64,000 bases of DNA from Pelagibius sp. Alg239-R121 (GTDB lineage: Bacteria; Pseudomonadota; Alphaproteobacteria; Kiloniellales; Kiloniellaceae), in assembly GCF_947331435.1 (NCBI RefSeq), contig NZ_CAMZOF010000002.1, positions 186,001 through 250,000 of the forward strand, given 5' to 3'. The notes under the pieces were generated by a model. The model made no database searches, was not told the origin of the DNA, and saw only the letters and a list, made by a program, of their open reading frames with translations. Positions 34,268 to 43,104 of the stretch are shown here, piece after piece (the stretch's first letter is position 1; each line of letters starts with the position of its first letter). Made by a program: the position numbers and the translations under genes.

Positions 34268-35179
34268 ATGAGTGTTGACACTGACGGGTTACGCCTGTTC
34301 ATTCTGGCTGCCGAGTTGCTGAACATCAGCGCAGCCGGGCGCCGGTTGGCTATGGCCCCGGCCGTGTCCAGCGCGAAACTTGCCAAGCTCGAACACAGCG
34401 TGGGCGCAGAGCTCTTGCATCGCACAACACGCAAAGTTTCGCTCTCCGTGGAAGGGGCCGACTTCCTGCCCTTCGCGCGCGAGATGATCGCCCAGGAAGA
34501 GGCGGCATTCGCCGCTCTGGGCAAAGGATCGGCCCATGTCAGTGGAACGCTGCGATTTACCGCGCCCAGCACCTTTGCACAGCTCTATATCGCACCGATC
34601 CTGCCGAATTTCCTGGACCGGCACCCGGATCTCACGCTGGACCTGCGATTGTCCGACGTACAGTTCGACCTGATCGAAGGCAGCTATGACCTCGCCCTGC
34701 GAAACGCGCCGCTGCTCGATACCAGTCTGAAAGGGCGCAAGCTGGCAGATGACAAGCGCATCCTGTGCGCCGCCCCCGCCTACCTTGACGCGCATGGCAC
34801 ACCCGAAACACCGTCCGATCTGACCGGTCACAAACTCATCGCCTTTCAACACCTTGGCCCGCGGCCACTGAAAACCGCGCAAGGCGCTGTCGCGGCATTC
34901 GACCCCGGGGCGGCGAAGAGCCAGTTGATTATGGATGACGGGCTGAGCCAGAAGCGTGCGACCCTGGCCGGCGCGGGCATCTCTTTGAATGCGCTGTGGA
35001 GTATTCAGGAAGAACTTGCATCGGGACAGCTCAAACGCGTCCTGCCCGAATACGAAGGAGCCGAGGACAACGTCCTGTGGCTCATCTACCCCAAATCCAA
35101 CGTACTGTCGCCCAAGGTCCGGGTGTTCATCGACTTCCTGATCACCGAGATCGGGAAGAGCCCGCGATGGGAACTCTAG
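34268..35179 (+). CDS. LysR family regulator of the adjacent oxidoreductase operon
   Basis: A 303-aa LysR protein. HTH FILAAELLNISAAGRRLAMAPAVSSAKLAKLEHSVGAELLHRTTRKVSL, then the substrate-binding domain (GTLRFTAPSTFAQLYIAPILPNFL). ATG at 34268 has GGAGA about 9 nt upstream; ATG 9 nt earlier is the alternative. Divergent from the CmcJ-LLM-SDR-crotonase operon with a 108-bp shared gap, the normal layout for a LysR activator. Confidence 0.9.
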   Translation: MSVDTDGLRLFILAAELLNISAAGRRLAMAPAVSSAKLAKLEHSVGAELLHRTTRKVSLSVEGADFLPFAREMIAQEEAAFAALGKGSAHVSGTLRFTAPSTFAQLYIAPILPNFLDRHPDLTLDLRLSDVQFDLIEGSYDLALRNAPLLDTSLKGRKLADDKRILCAAPAYLDAHGTPETPSDLTGHKLIAFQHLGPRPLKTAQGAVAAFDPGAAKSQLIMDDGLSQKRATLAGAGISLNALWSIQEELASGQLKRVLPEYEGAEDNVLWLIYPKSNVLSPKVRVFIDFLITEIGKSPRWEL

Positions 35180-35210
35180 CGCGTCACGAGATCACGTGAC
35201 ACCGCAACAC

Positions 35211-35238
35211 CGGACGTTCGCTGCACCCTGACGAACGA
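35211..35238 (+). repeat. Dispersed intergenic repeat, module 1
   Basis: CGGACGTTCGCTGCACCCTG ACGAACGA; matches copies at 37252 and 49163. Confidence 0.7.
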
Positions 35239-35429
35239 CCGATTCTGGCCGACTCCGGGCCTTCTTTCACTGCCTCAGAGATCGGAGTCTTCGCGACCGC
35301 CGCGACGGGCAGGAGTTGACCCGAAGCGGCCAGTCGGTTGAAGCTAGGCGGAGGATTTCCCGGCCTGCATGGAAACTCTTACGATTGGAATCTCATCACC
35401 TTTTGCTAAAGCTTGCCGCCGATCACGGT

Positions 35430-35774
35430 TCAAGCGTGAGCATCGATGCTGTCGGTTGGTGCTTGAGACCGGTCCTTCATGCTGTAGTCACGGGATATGT
35501 CGGCAACACGCATTCGATAGTTGTCAAACACCGACTTGCGGCTGCCCTGTTGAATACGCCGGTGTTCCGCGACGTTTCGCCAAGCTGTCACGGCTGCCTC
35601 GTCCCGCCAATAGGACAGTGCAACGAACTTTCCGGGCTCGACCACGCTTTCAAAGCGCTCGATGGAGATGAAGCCATCGAAACCCTCGACGAGGGCCATC
35701 ATGCTTTGACCCATATCCAGATAGGTTTGCCCCTTGTCAGGTTTGGGCCACGATTCGAAAATCACGACGATCAT
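35430..35774 (-). CDS. ABM-domain (antibiotic biosynthesis monooxygenase-like) protein
   Basis: A 114-aa ferredoxin-like dimeric alpha-beta barrel protein: IVVIFESWPKPDKGQTYL, GFISIERFES, and FVALSYWRDEAAVTAWRNVAEHR are the family's core. Members are cofactorless monooxygenases, haem-degrading enzymes or stress proteins. It overlaps the upstream ABM-type gene by 4 nt, so the two are made together; a GntR regulator is divergent from the pair. Confidence 0.85.
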   Translation of the reverse strand: MIVVIFESWPKPDKGQTYLDMGQSMMALVEGFDGFISIERFESVVEPGKFVALSYWRDEAAVTAWRNVAEHRRIQQGSRKSVFDNYRMRVADISRDYSMKDRSQAPTDSIDAHA

Positions 35775-36403
35775 GACGAGTATCCTTTCAGCGTCGAATT
35801 GATGGCTGGAAAATACTGGGGCGCCTCGGTGCGCTCGAACATCCCATAATCCCGCGAAACCAGCGTCAGCATGGCACTTGTGACGGAAGGATTTTCCATA
35901 GCTGTCGCGAGGGCAACCTTGCCGTGATCTAATGAACTCGCGTCTTCGACCGAGAGATAGCTGCCGTCAACGGTCACGCTTTGAAATGCCTCGCCGTTCG
36001 CTTCGACTGGTTTACCTTTTGAAGCGACGATTGTGAGATATCTCGGCTCGGTCGATTCCACATCGGCATAGGCACCTTCGGTGGTCCACGTTTCCACTTC
36101 CGCATCCGGTCGTGCCATCGTCAGGACATGTGATATCCGAAGGCGATAGTCTTTAAAATGAGTGTTCCGGCCAGCCGATTGTGAGCCGTGATGCTTCGGA
36201 TCACTCCGCCACTTCGCGAGGGAAGCTTCGTCCCTCCAATGTGAGTGGGATAGGATCACGTTTGGTCGAGAGAGAGACTTGAAGCGCTCAATGAACAGGA
36301 GCCCCTTATGCTCCTGGAGTAGAGGTCGCAACTTGTCCGCGTGCCTGAAATAATGGGCTTCATGCCCGGCTCGGGGTTCCAGCTCAAAAAGCAGAGCGTG
36401 CAT
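35771..36403 (-). CDS. ABM-domain protein with extra C-terminal domain
   Basis: A 210-aa protein. The first ~95 residues are an ABM domain (ALLFELEPRAGHEAHYFRHADKLRPLL, GLLFIERFKSLSRPNVILSHSHWRDEASLAKWRSDPKHH). The remaining ~100 residues (RYLTIVASKGKPVEANGEAFQS) look like a diverged second copy or an unknown domain. The 4-nt overlap with the next ABM gene implies a joint complex or sequential reaction. Confidence 0.8.
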   Translation of the reverse strand: MHALLFELEPRAGHEAHYFRHADKLRPLLQEHKGLLFIERFKSLSRPNVILSHSHWRDEASLAKWRSDPKHHGSQSAGRNTHFKDYRLRISHVLTMARPDAEVETWTTEGAYADVESTEPRYLTIVASKGKPVEANGEAFQSVTVDGSYLSVEDASSLDHGKVALATAMENPSVTSAMLTLVSRDYGMFERTEAPQYFPAINSTLKGYSS

Positions 36404-36541
36404 ATCCTGACCTCTTTGAGTGCTCCACAGAGTGATCCTGCAACGACCGAGAGAACAGCTTCCATGCTCACGGCCAGTTGTGTCCGGAACATGAGTTCGT
36501 GTTATATTGGTCTACAAATTGGTCTGATTGAAGGCAAAGAG

Positions 36542-37288
36542 ATGAAATCATCAAGTGCGCTCATTCAGCTCCGTAGCTTACTCGACAGTGACGAGGTGGC
36601 CATTGGAGAAAAGCTGCCCACAGAACGGGAGTTGGCACGGCGCTTATGCTGTAGTCGGGAAACCGTTCGTCGTGCGCTATCGACGCTCGAAGGCGAGAAC
36701 AAGCTCTGGCGACACGTAGGTCAAGGCACGTTCCGTGGACCCAGGCCTGGTAGTGCACCACTTCGAGAGAACTTCCTGGTTCACGCAACTTCGGTCGAAG
36801 AGTTTGTGACGGCCCGATACTTGATCGAGCCGGTCGTTGCGGGAGAAGCTGCAAGGCGTGCAACAAAGGCAGATGTGAAGAGACTGAATGAATGCGTCGC
36901 AGCGGGTCGGGTCGGTCGTGATCGGTTCGAGTGTCAGAAGGCAGACGATGTATTCCATCGTACAATTGCAGAGGTGGCAAAAAACGCGGTGCTTTTTTCG
37001 ATTCTGAACTTCCTATCCGACGCTCGGCGGCGTTCGACATGGCAGACACAATGGGATCGGACATACCGCCACCTAGGCATCGAAATGTTCAAACAGCAGC
37101 ACAGCGATCAGCACCAACGTATCGTTGCCGCCATCGCAGGGAGAAATCCGGAGGGCGCGAACGACGCAATGCAATCGCACCTGAGTACGATTATTGCAGC
37201 CCTTCAGGCAGCGCCCGGTTCTCCTCAGTTCTCGGAGCTTGGTCAGGAAACCAGACGTTCGCTGCACCCTGACGAAAGAGCAGAATGA
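36542..37288 (+). CDS. GntR family regulator with FCD domain
   Basis: A 248-aa FadR-type regulator. The winged-helix half is GEKLPTERELARRLCCSRETVRRALSTLEGENKLWR; the C-terminal FCD domain shows TARYLIEPVVAGEAARRA, DDVFHRTIAEVAKNAVL and HSDQHQRIVAAIAGR, whose His/Asp residues usually bind a metal. Start at MKSSSA; AAAGAG is upstream. The final residues (RRSLHPDERAE) are encoded by a dispersed intergenic repeat, so the original C-terminus may have been replaced. Divergent from the two ABM genes. Confidence 0.85.
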   Translation: MKSSSALIQLRSLLDSDEVAIGEKLPTERELARRLCCSRETVRRALSTLEGENKLWRHVGQGTFRGPRPGSAPLRENFLVHATSVEEFVTARYLIEPVVAGEAARRATKADVKRLNECVAAGRVGRDRFECQKADDVFHRTIAEVAKNAVLFSILNFLSDARRRSTWQTQWDRTYRHLGIEMFKQQHSDQHQRIVAAIAGRNPEGANDAMQSHLSTIIAALQAAPGSPQFSELGQETRRSLHPDERAE

Positions 37289-37292
37289 GCTC
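37252..37292 (+). repeat. Dispersed repeat module 1 inside the end of a GntR gene
   Basis: CAGACGTTCGCTGCACCCTG ACGAAAGAGCAGAATGAGCT, nearly the same as 49163-49204. It overlaps the last 12 codons and the stop of the GntR gene. Confidence 0.75.
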
Positions 37293-37983
37293 CTTCCGGA
37301 CCTTCGCTGCAATCAGAACGAACGACCGCTCCAGACCCTACCGACCGCTTGTTCCATCCCTGAATCCTTCCCTGTTTCCTGTACCCCCCTGCTCAAAGCG
37401 CAACGCCGCCACAAGTCAACGATACTGCGGGTTACAGCGAATTCGTAGCCGCCACACAATTGGGTTTGTGGCGGCAAAAAGTACCAAAAACCCCAGCGTT
37501 TCTGCGGGTTGTGGCGTGTGGCGGCAAGGATTCGGGGATTTGGTGGAATTTGGGCCGGACATTGAGGCCACAGACCAGGACGGGAACGTCTACCGCTATA
37601 ACCCGCTGGCGCAAGATCCGGAACCGGCACGACGACCGGAATAACGGATCACAGCCAGCAGCACAGCCGCCCTCCGGAGCGGTTTCTTGTTAGCGAGGAC
37701 CATCATTGGATTGAAGGGTTGAAGCGCTTGCTCACCTGACCTGCTCCCCGATGTTCCCTCATTCATAACGAGAGTCTGCGGGTTTGGTTTTCATGTTCTT
37801 CGTCGTGGGTTTGGGCAAGCGCGCCGGGCACGGTGCCCTCAAATTGCTCAAGCGTTCGGCGCGCGTCATCGCAAACCAGCACGATGCAAATGGTGTATCA
37901 CGCGAGATCAGGAATCGGCTGAGCAGCCGGGAGCCTTTCTCGCGCATCGGACGGACAGAACCGCTTACGGAGAAAACGCCATA
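37293..37983. other. Gene-poor stretch
   Basis: No intact gene is convincing. A frame ending near 37644 has a protein-like tail (GFGDLVEFGPDIEATDQDGN) and may be the remnant of a decayed gene on the plus strand. Confidence 0.35.
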
Positions 37984-38014
37984 GCAAAAACGGCGGCCTC
38001 AACGGACCGCCGTT
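37984..38014 (-). terminator. Rho-independent terminator of the PEP-CTERM gene
   Basis: Reading leftward: AACGGCGG, 10-nt loop, CCGCCGTT, then TTTTGC. Lies 25 nt past the stop of the gene at 38039. Confidence 0.8.
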
Positions 38015-38038
38015 CATTCAGAATACTATCTGATGGAC

Positions 38039-38572
38039 TTAACTCGCCCGCTTGCGCCGCGCAACGGCGATTCCGGCAAGACCCAGGCCCAGCAGAGCGA
38101 GCGTGCCGGGTTCAGGAACGCTGACGCTGCTACTGTGTGGTGTCACAATTTCAATCGAAGCAAGAAGCCCCCCAACAAAGGGTTCTCCAGCAAACGACGA
38201 AAACGTCACGCTATCCTCGGTGAAACTCACACTACCGATCCCCGGGTTCGGGTTCAAAACAACATTGACGATCTCTCCGACCTCTCCAACCCAGTCCAGG
38301 TCGGTTAAAATATAGTCTACATTAGCCCTTAAAGGGCCACCTCCATCGGTAACGACAATATCAATACGTGACGCGCTTACATCCACGATGAGGCTGCCGA
38401 AATCGAATTCAACCCCGGCACCTACGGTTTCTGTTATCGGGCTACCAAAAGTGGCACCGTTAATTGTAATCTCCAGCGTCACGTCGTCGCCAATGAGAGT
38501 TGCGCTTGCGCTGTTAGTGAAGGAAAAGAACAGTGCGCTTACGATAGCCACTGCGATTTTACCGAGTTTCAT
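38039..38572 (-). CDS. PEP-CTERM sorting domain protein
   Basis: A 177-aa secreted protein. Signal peptide MKLGKIAVAIVSALFFSFTN, cleavage near SASATL; beta-rich mature part; C-terminal PEP-CTERM signal with VPEPGTLALLGLGLAGIAVA and a basic end RRKRAS. Exosortase recognises the PEP motif and processes such proteins for the exopolysaccharide-rich surface. The exosortase is not in this window. Start at MKLGK since GGGAA is about 7 nt upstream. A strong terminator follows. Confidence 0.88.
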   Translation of the reverse strand: MKLGKIAVAIVSALFFSFTNSASATLIGDDVTLEITINGATFGSPITETVGAGVEFDFGSLIVDVSASRIDIVVTDGGGPLRANVDYILTDLDWVGEVGEIVNVVLNPNPGIGSVSFTEDSVTFSSFAGEPFVGGLLASIEIVTPHSSSVSVPEPGTLALLGLGLAGIAVARRKRAS

Positions 38573-39275
38573 AGCCGTTCCCAATGTTAGAGCTTATTGC
38601 CTCGCCTGTAACAGATGTCCTATCTGCTCAGTAGGAGCAAAATTTTGCAAACACCATGCCAACGTTGGAAATCCGCCAGTTTCCACTCAACAACCATGGG
38701 CCGCACCACGCAACTGTAAATAGCGTCGACAGAAATTCTCTCAAAAATTGTATAATTGGCAGCAGCCTGGACATAAAAATTATACTTTTAAATGCCTTAA
38801 CTCACATTTTCGACTGTAAATTCCGCCGACAAAAGAGTGGCTTCAGTGTCGATCGAGATTACAGGCTTACTGCACTGACCTGCTCACCTAAATTCGTCGT
38901 GCAATTGGGTCAAGAGTGTCGGACGTGCACTCACGGGCCTTGGTCATGGCCTAGTCAACCCAAAAGGGACGCGGATGTCGGTGGGTAGCTGCGCCACCCC
39001 ATGACCATTTACTTTTTCTGCGAGTTGGTTCCGCTGCATGAGTGAGCGGACGGTGGGGAAAACGCCAACCAACGAACCGGTTACCGTGGAAAAAGGTTGT
39101 TGACCTTTCCCGCCTGACGTCGAGCCTACCGTACCCAGTTTTCCCGGTTAAAGTCCGCCTTCCGATGGGTAGAAGAGCGGCTGGACGGCTTAAAACGAAC
39201 AATCTTCCCCCACCACCTACGATCGTGCTTCAATATCGTCTGCGATGATAGGTAATTTCGTTGGGGAAGATAAAT
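38573..39275. other. Long intergenic gap
   Basis: About 700 bp with no supported gene. It is AT-richer near 38640-38900 and must hold the PEP-CTERM gene's promoter; nothing else stands out. Confidence 0.35.
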
Positions 39276-39789
39276 ATGCGAGTAGTTTTGCCCTTTTACC
39301 GCCTTCGGCATGGCGTTAATCGTCTTGGGTGCGTGCGCCCAGAAACCGGCGTCGGACCAGCAGCCTGATACGGCAAGCACCGCTACAGAAACCTCCGCCA
39401 AGACTGGCACAGACTGGTTCCATGAAGAGCTGATGGCGAAAATTTTAAAGCAAAAAATTATCTCAGTTGGAATTGGGTCGAATCACAAGAAAGGCGATCC
39501 AAATCCTTATCGCGAAGGTATGCGTGGCTCTGCCCACAAAGCGCTATCGGCTTGCTTGGTTTAGGATCTGGAGAATGTATCCGTGACATATAAGCGAGCA
39601 CACATGGGAGGAGGCTCGGATCAGTCCAATGCCGAATTCGTGGCCTTGAGAAACTGTCGGAATAAGAAGCGGCAATTTCAGTATGAATGTACTTGCCAGC
39701 TAATTGACAGTGACGATGAAAACGTGCTTGAGGTGCCGGCAGACTTCCTTGCGAAGTATCAGAAGAAGTTTTCGGCAAGATCAAACTGA
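39276..39789 (+). pseudogene. Decayed lipoprotein gene (frameshift plus in-frame TAG)
   Basis: ATG at 39276 opens a reading frame whose first residues (MRVVLPF) fit a signal peptide. Dropping one T from the CCCTTTTACC run near 39290-39297 joins it to the next frame to give MRVVLPFTAFGMALIVLGAC, a textbook lipoprotein signal with a lipobox. That frame then meets a TAG at 39562, after which the same frame continues for about 75 codons (GGGSDQSNAEFVALRNCRNK). Both halves read as one Cys-containing protein. The family is not recognised. Two lesions suggest real decay rather than sequencing error. Confidence 0.55.
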
Positions 39790-39807
39790 TAGAGCGAGCG
39801 CGTTAAC

Positions 39808-40326
39808 TTGAGGGTTCTGCGAGTTATCCCCGTCCTAGTTGCTCTGCTGTTTGCCCTCCCCGCACAAGCCCAAACAGTCACCGGCCCAGCCACGGTCATT
39901 GACGGCGACACACTGGAAGTCCGCGACGAGCGGATCCGCATCATCGGCATAGACGCTTGTGAGAGCCGCCAGAAAGCCAGCCTGAATGGCCAGGAGTGGC
40001 CCTGCGGCATAATGGCGACCGCCTGGATGGTTCTCGGCAAGGTGACGCGCTGTGTGGCCAGCAAGCGGGACCGCTACAAGCGACTATTGGCTGTCTGCAG
40101 GGTGGATGGCGAGGATTTGGGCGCCGGCATCATCCGCGACGGTCTGGCTGTGGCCTACCGGTATAGGGGCAATGCGCCGAACCCGGAGTATCTGCCGATC
40201 GAGGCTGAAGCCAAAAGACGAGTAGAGGGCTGTGGGGGAGTGAGTTTAAGATGCCTTGGGAGTGGCGGAAGCGGAAGTAGCTACTTCGTCACTTTAATGC
40301 TGAATCCGGTGTCGAGGAGGGGTTAG
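39808..40326 (+). CDS. Staphylococcal nuclease-like protein, C-terminus frameshifted
   Basis: A secreted SNase-fold nuclease of 172 codons, TTG start, signal peptide RVIPVLVALLFALPAQAQ. Catalytic stretch VIDGDTLEVRDERIRIIGIDACES and RDRYKRLLAVCRVDGEDLG are intact. After AEAKRRVEG the frame runs into low-complexity GGVSLRCLGSGGSGSS. The next frame (40227-40280) instead reads GLWGSEFKMPWEWRKRK and stops, which is the usual ending of this family, so a 1-nt deletion just before 40227 is likely. The core may still fold, but the tail is abnormal. Confidence 0.75.
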   Translation: MRVLRVIPVLVALLFALPAQAQTVTGPATVIDGDTLEVRDERIRIIGIDACESRQKASLNGQEWPCGIMATAWMVLGKVTRCVASKRDRYKRLLAVCRVDGEDLGAGIIRDGLAVAYRYRGNAPNPEYLPIEAEAKRRVEGCGGVSLRCLGSGGSGSSYFVTLMLNPVSRRG

Positions 40327-40595
40327 CAGCTGAATTTCTCGTGCAGCTTCTCCAGCGTGGCAATATCAGCCTTAATGGCGTCAAGGAGTAAACGCTTTTC
40401 TTTTGGGCCTGCGTTTTCAACGCTTGGAAGACTGGCGTGGCTTCGAGTGCCGGTAAGTTCTCGATTAATCCACTCGCACTGGGATTCTCGTTGTTCAGAC
40501 GTTGCATCAGTAGGCTGCCCGCGAGGCCCCGGATTTGGCTCCGAGGCGCAGCTAGACATCAACAGCCCTATCGCCAACAACAAAACTACCCGCAT
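40323..40595 (-). CDS. Small lipoprotein of unknown function
   Basis: A 90-aa protein with a lipoprotein signal (MRVVLLLAIGLLMSSC, lipobox LMSSC) and a helical C-terminus (KEKRLLLDAIKADIATLEKLHEKF). AGGA precedes the ATG. Convergent with the nuclease gene, overlapping it by 4 nt. The signal start MRVVL is also seen in the decayed lipoprotein nearby, suggesting related origin. Confidence 0.65.
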   Translation of the reverse strand: MRVVLLLAIGLLMSSCASEPNPGPRGQPTDATSEQRESQCEWINRELTGTRSHASLPSVENAGPKEKRLLLDAIKADIATLEKLHEKFSC

Positions 40596-40799
40596 CCATT
40601 CCTCGCTTCCTCCAGGCAGGTTACAAGCTATGCTGCCGGCTTCCTGCCTCCCCCGCGAGAAACACTGGCACGGAATTCAATGTGGGGCAATTGGGTTGGA
40701 GAGTGGAATACAATGGTGTGTGAACTGGTAAAGGACATACCATAAGGCGAGACAGAGTGCGCCTAGTTCTTGCTATTTTCCGAAACCAACAACGAGCGT

Positions 40800-41576
40800 T
40801 CAAACTCCGAAGTTCTTTTTGAACCTCCGCGAAGTTGTTCCGAGCAGAACCATACAAGCAACACCAAACCCAAAGAGGATTAACGAGCCAGGTTCGGGGA
40901 GCCTTCTCAATCGCTTTGGTTGGCCTCCTTCATTATGCTCTAAGAAAACTCTCAATCTAATCGTATCGTCAGGATCGTCTAGGACATCCCGAAGAGTTCG
41001 CTTGTTCCTATCGAATGCCGACCACATCCAGTCAACATGTGGTCTCTCACCGGGTCCTGGGTGAACCCCACTTCTCGTCATAATCCCGCGATTCAAACGT
41101 GCGGCCGGTAAGTCCAGTGCGTCACCAAGATCTTCATAGGCCGGAACACTCCCTGGTACTGGATTTTGCCCTGTACCGCGCTTGCCAATTGTTAGTTCTG
41201 GCCCTTTCTCAGATTCGCCGGGATGTGGGGCGGTGATGTGTTGGCCAAAAATTTCAACTATCGAATATGAGAACGGTTTTACGTTAAATTCATCAAAAGG
41301 AGTTCGCGTTAAAAGGATTTTCGTCGTCCAAAAATTGTTAGGAGAAGTGGCAACAATTTCGAAGGTCTCAAGGTCCGAACCCGGTCCTGAAGATTCCCAC
41401 TGACCGGTAACGAGATCACCTTCCAGAACAGCTTCGGCCTGAAGCGGAGTTTCTAATGTGAAAGTGTATGATATTGGAACGGCACTCGTTGGAGCTGCTC
41501 CAAGCGATAAGACGGCAAATTTCGCCGCAGCAACCATCAAAAATGTGGATCGTGAAGAGCCATTTAAGCCAAGCAT
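40800..41576 (-). CDS. PEP-CTERM sorting domain protein
   Basis: A 258-aa secreted protein: N-terminal hydrophobic segment (FLMVAAAKFAVLSLGAAPTSA), beta-rich middle, then PEPGSLILFGFGVACMVLLG and a basic tail RRFKK, the PEP-CTERM signal. ATG at 41576 has AGGAG upstream. Second such protein within 3 kb. Confidence 0.85.
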   Translation of the reverse strand: MLGLNGSSRSTFLMVAAAKFAVLSLGAAPTSAVPISYTFTLETPLQAEAVLEGDLVTGQWESSGPGSDLETFEIVATSPNNFWTTKILLTRTPFDEFNVKPFSYSIVEIFGQHITAPHPGESEKGPELTIGKRGTGQNPVPGSVPAYEDLGDALDLPAARLNRGIMTRSGVHPGPGERPHVDWMWSAFDRNKRTLRDVLDDPDDTIRLRVFLEHNEGGQPKRLRRLPEPGSLILFGFGVACMVLLGTTSRRFKKNFGV

Positions 41577-41789
41577 TTTGTTCTCCTGTAAGAGACACGC
41601 TCAACCATTCAAATGTAAACCAACAAATAAACAACTTATGGTAACTTGTCTATGTTTATTTTCTCTCTAATGAATGAAGGTGAGCGAGCGACATATGCGC
41701 TTTTATAGCACTGATTACCTGAGGCTTAATCTGTGTCTGCTTAGCAATGCAAATGGCAGGAGTTCGCCGACCTGGGCGACTGAGCGAAG

Positions 41790-42242
41790 TTAGGGGTATC
41801 GCGCGTTAATCTCGCGGGCTTTGCTGTTACGCGCACTGATAAGAAGAGGCAGTCCGGACCAATCCGACAGAAGCAACGCCGAGGTTGCAGCCTGCCTGAG
41901 ATGAATGCGGTCTCGGATGAAAATAGCGTGTTCTTTGCTCACAGCCTCAGAGAATTTTAGTACGCTATTGGCTCCCATATCCTCCGTCCAGTCGTCGAGC
42001 ATTTCGCGTGTCATCTTAAAGTCAGGATCAGCGCCCGGACCTCTGTAACTAAGACAGCAGAACTCATCTACATCCCATGCCGCGACAATCGCGCCTTTCA
42101 CTGCCTGTAGGACAATGCTGTCTTTACGTGTCACGTTATGGTTCCAAGTTGCCTTCCAGACCAAGATAGCGCTACCCATGAGCACTGCAACGACCAGCAG
42201 CAGCCATCCTGCCTTCCGAGCTGTCCCCGAATCTATTGTCAC
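41790..42242 (-). CDS. Hypothetical single-pass membrane protein
   Basis: A 150-aa protein with one N-terminal membrane segment (AGWLLLVVAVLMGSAILVW) and a soluble part with two Cys (DEFCCLSYRG). GTG start at 42242 chosen because a perfect AGGAGG lies 8-9 nt upstream; the upstream codons look non-coding. The end of the protein (HLRQAATSALLLSDWSGLPLLI) is hydrophobic-amphipathic. No family recognised. Confidence 0.65.
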   Translation of the reverse strand: MTIDSGTARKAGWLLLVVAVLMGSAILVWKATWNHNVTRKDSIVLQAVKGAIVAAWDVDEFCCLSYRGPGADPDFKMTREMLDDWTEDMGANSVLKFSEAVSKEHAIFIRDRIHLRQAATSALLLSDWSGLPLLISARNSKAREINARYP

Positions 42243-42358
42243 GCCGTGTCCCTCCTGGATTCCTCGCAAGGGCCGCAGAGTTGAGAGCGAGGGACGATTA
42301 GTCAATCTCGAATTGTCAATACAGATACCCAAAGAAGAATGAATAAATTCAAATCAGC

Positions 42359-42404
42359 CTCCCCAATCCCGCTGCGATCGTCCAGCCATAGCTCGATCGA
42401 TTGC
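42359..42404 (+). repeat. 46-bp block duplicated at 43859-43904
   Basis: CTCCCCAATCCCGCTGCG... and the partner CTCCCCGATCCCGCTGCG... agree at roughly 38 of 46 positions by eye. This copy lies right after the stop of the leftward gene at 42405. Confidence 0.55.
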
Positions 42405-42821
42405 CTATAAGTCTCCAGCGATCACCAGACGATTATGATGTGTATCGAAAATGCACCAATTTTCTGTTTCATCGACTAGCAAATACTCGAAGAACCATTG
42501 CTCGCCAATTACGTAAAGGACATCGGAAAGCGGGCCTTTAAAAACCGGCCAAGGTTCTGGCTCGTCATCGGAAACGATCAGAGAGACCACGGGATTTGGC
42601 CCAGCTAATTCGATGATGGTGCCGAAAGCGCCGCTGTCACCATAGTCGATCGTTCGGGCGGCAACCGAGAGGCTCCCCCACCACCAAATGCAATCACGGT
42701 CCCTGACATATTTCTGCGCAATGCTGTCGACTAGAGCTTGAGCCTTGGCACTTTCTAGTTCTTTTACAGCGGGCAATGTTTCAACCGTGGCTCTGAGATT
42801 GGCGAGTAGCTCAGTATCCAT
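42405..42821 (-). CDS. Hypothetical protein, immunity-protein-like
   Basis: A 138-aa acidic soluble protein (IWWWGSLSVAARTIDYGD, SLIVSDDEPEPWPVFKG, EYLLVDETENWCIFDTHHNRL). Acidity, Trp content and isolation next to small unknown genes and IS scraps recall SMI1/SUKH-type immunity proteins, but no motif proves it. No toxin gene is visible next to it. Confidence 0.6.
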   Translation of the reverse strand: MDTELLANLRATVETLPAVKELESAKAQALVDSIAQKYVRDRDCIWWWGSLSVAARTIDYGDSGAFGTIIELAGPNPVVSLIVSDDEPEPWPVFKGPLSDVLYVIGEQWFFEYLLVDETENWCIFDTHHNRLVIAGDL

Positions 42822-43104
42822 CCTGCCATCCCATTCCCACGCAACTCCGCGAATTAAAGGTTATCTCGCAATAGCGTGCTGCCTCACTGGCCTTGAAGAG
42901 ACTGATTGGCTGGTACGTGACGTGGAAAGTTGCATGGGGCATCAGCTAATCGTTGTAGCCTTTTTCAAACACGAGAACGGTGTCAATAGCAGCATGCGGA
43001 TCATCGGATGATGACGCAGACCAAATGGCAATGCCAAGTTCGTAAGATGTAATGGTGTCAGGCTCGACCTCATCTGAAGTATGCGACAAATCCCATGACT
43101 CCGA

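Noticed and set aside
38951-39202. 83-codon minus-strand frame containing TGYGRLDVRRE
   Set aside because: No ribosome-binding site, arginine-rich; slight likeness to the region before the lysozyme-like gene is probably chance.
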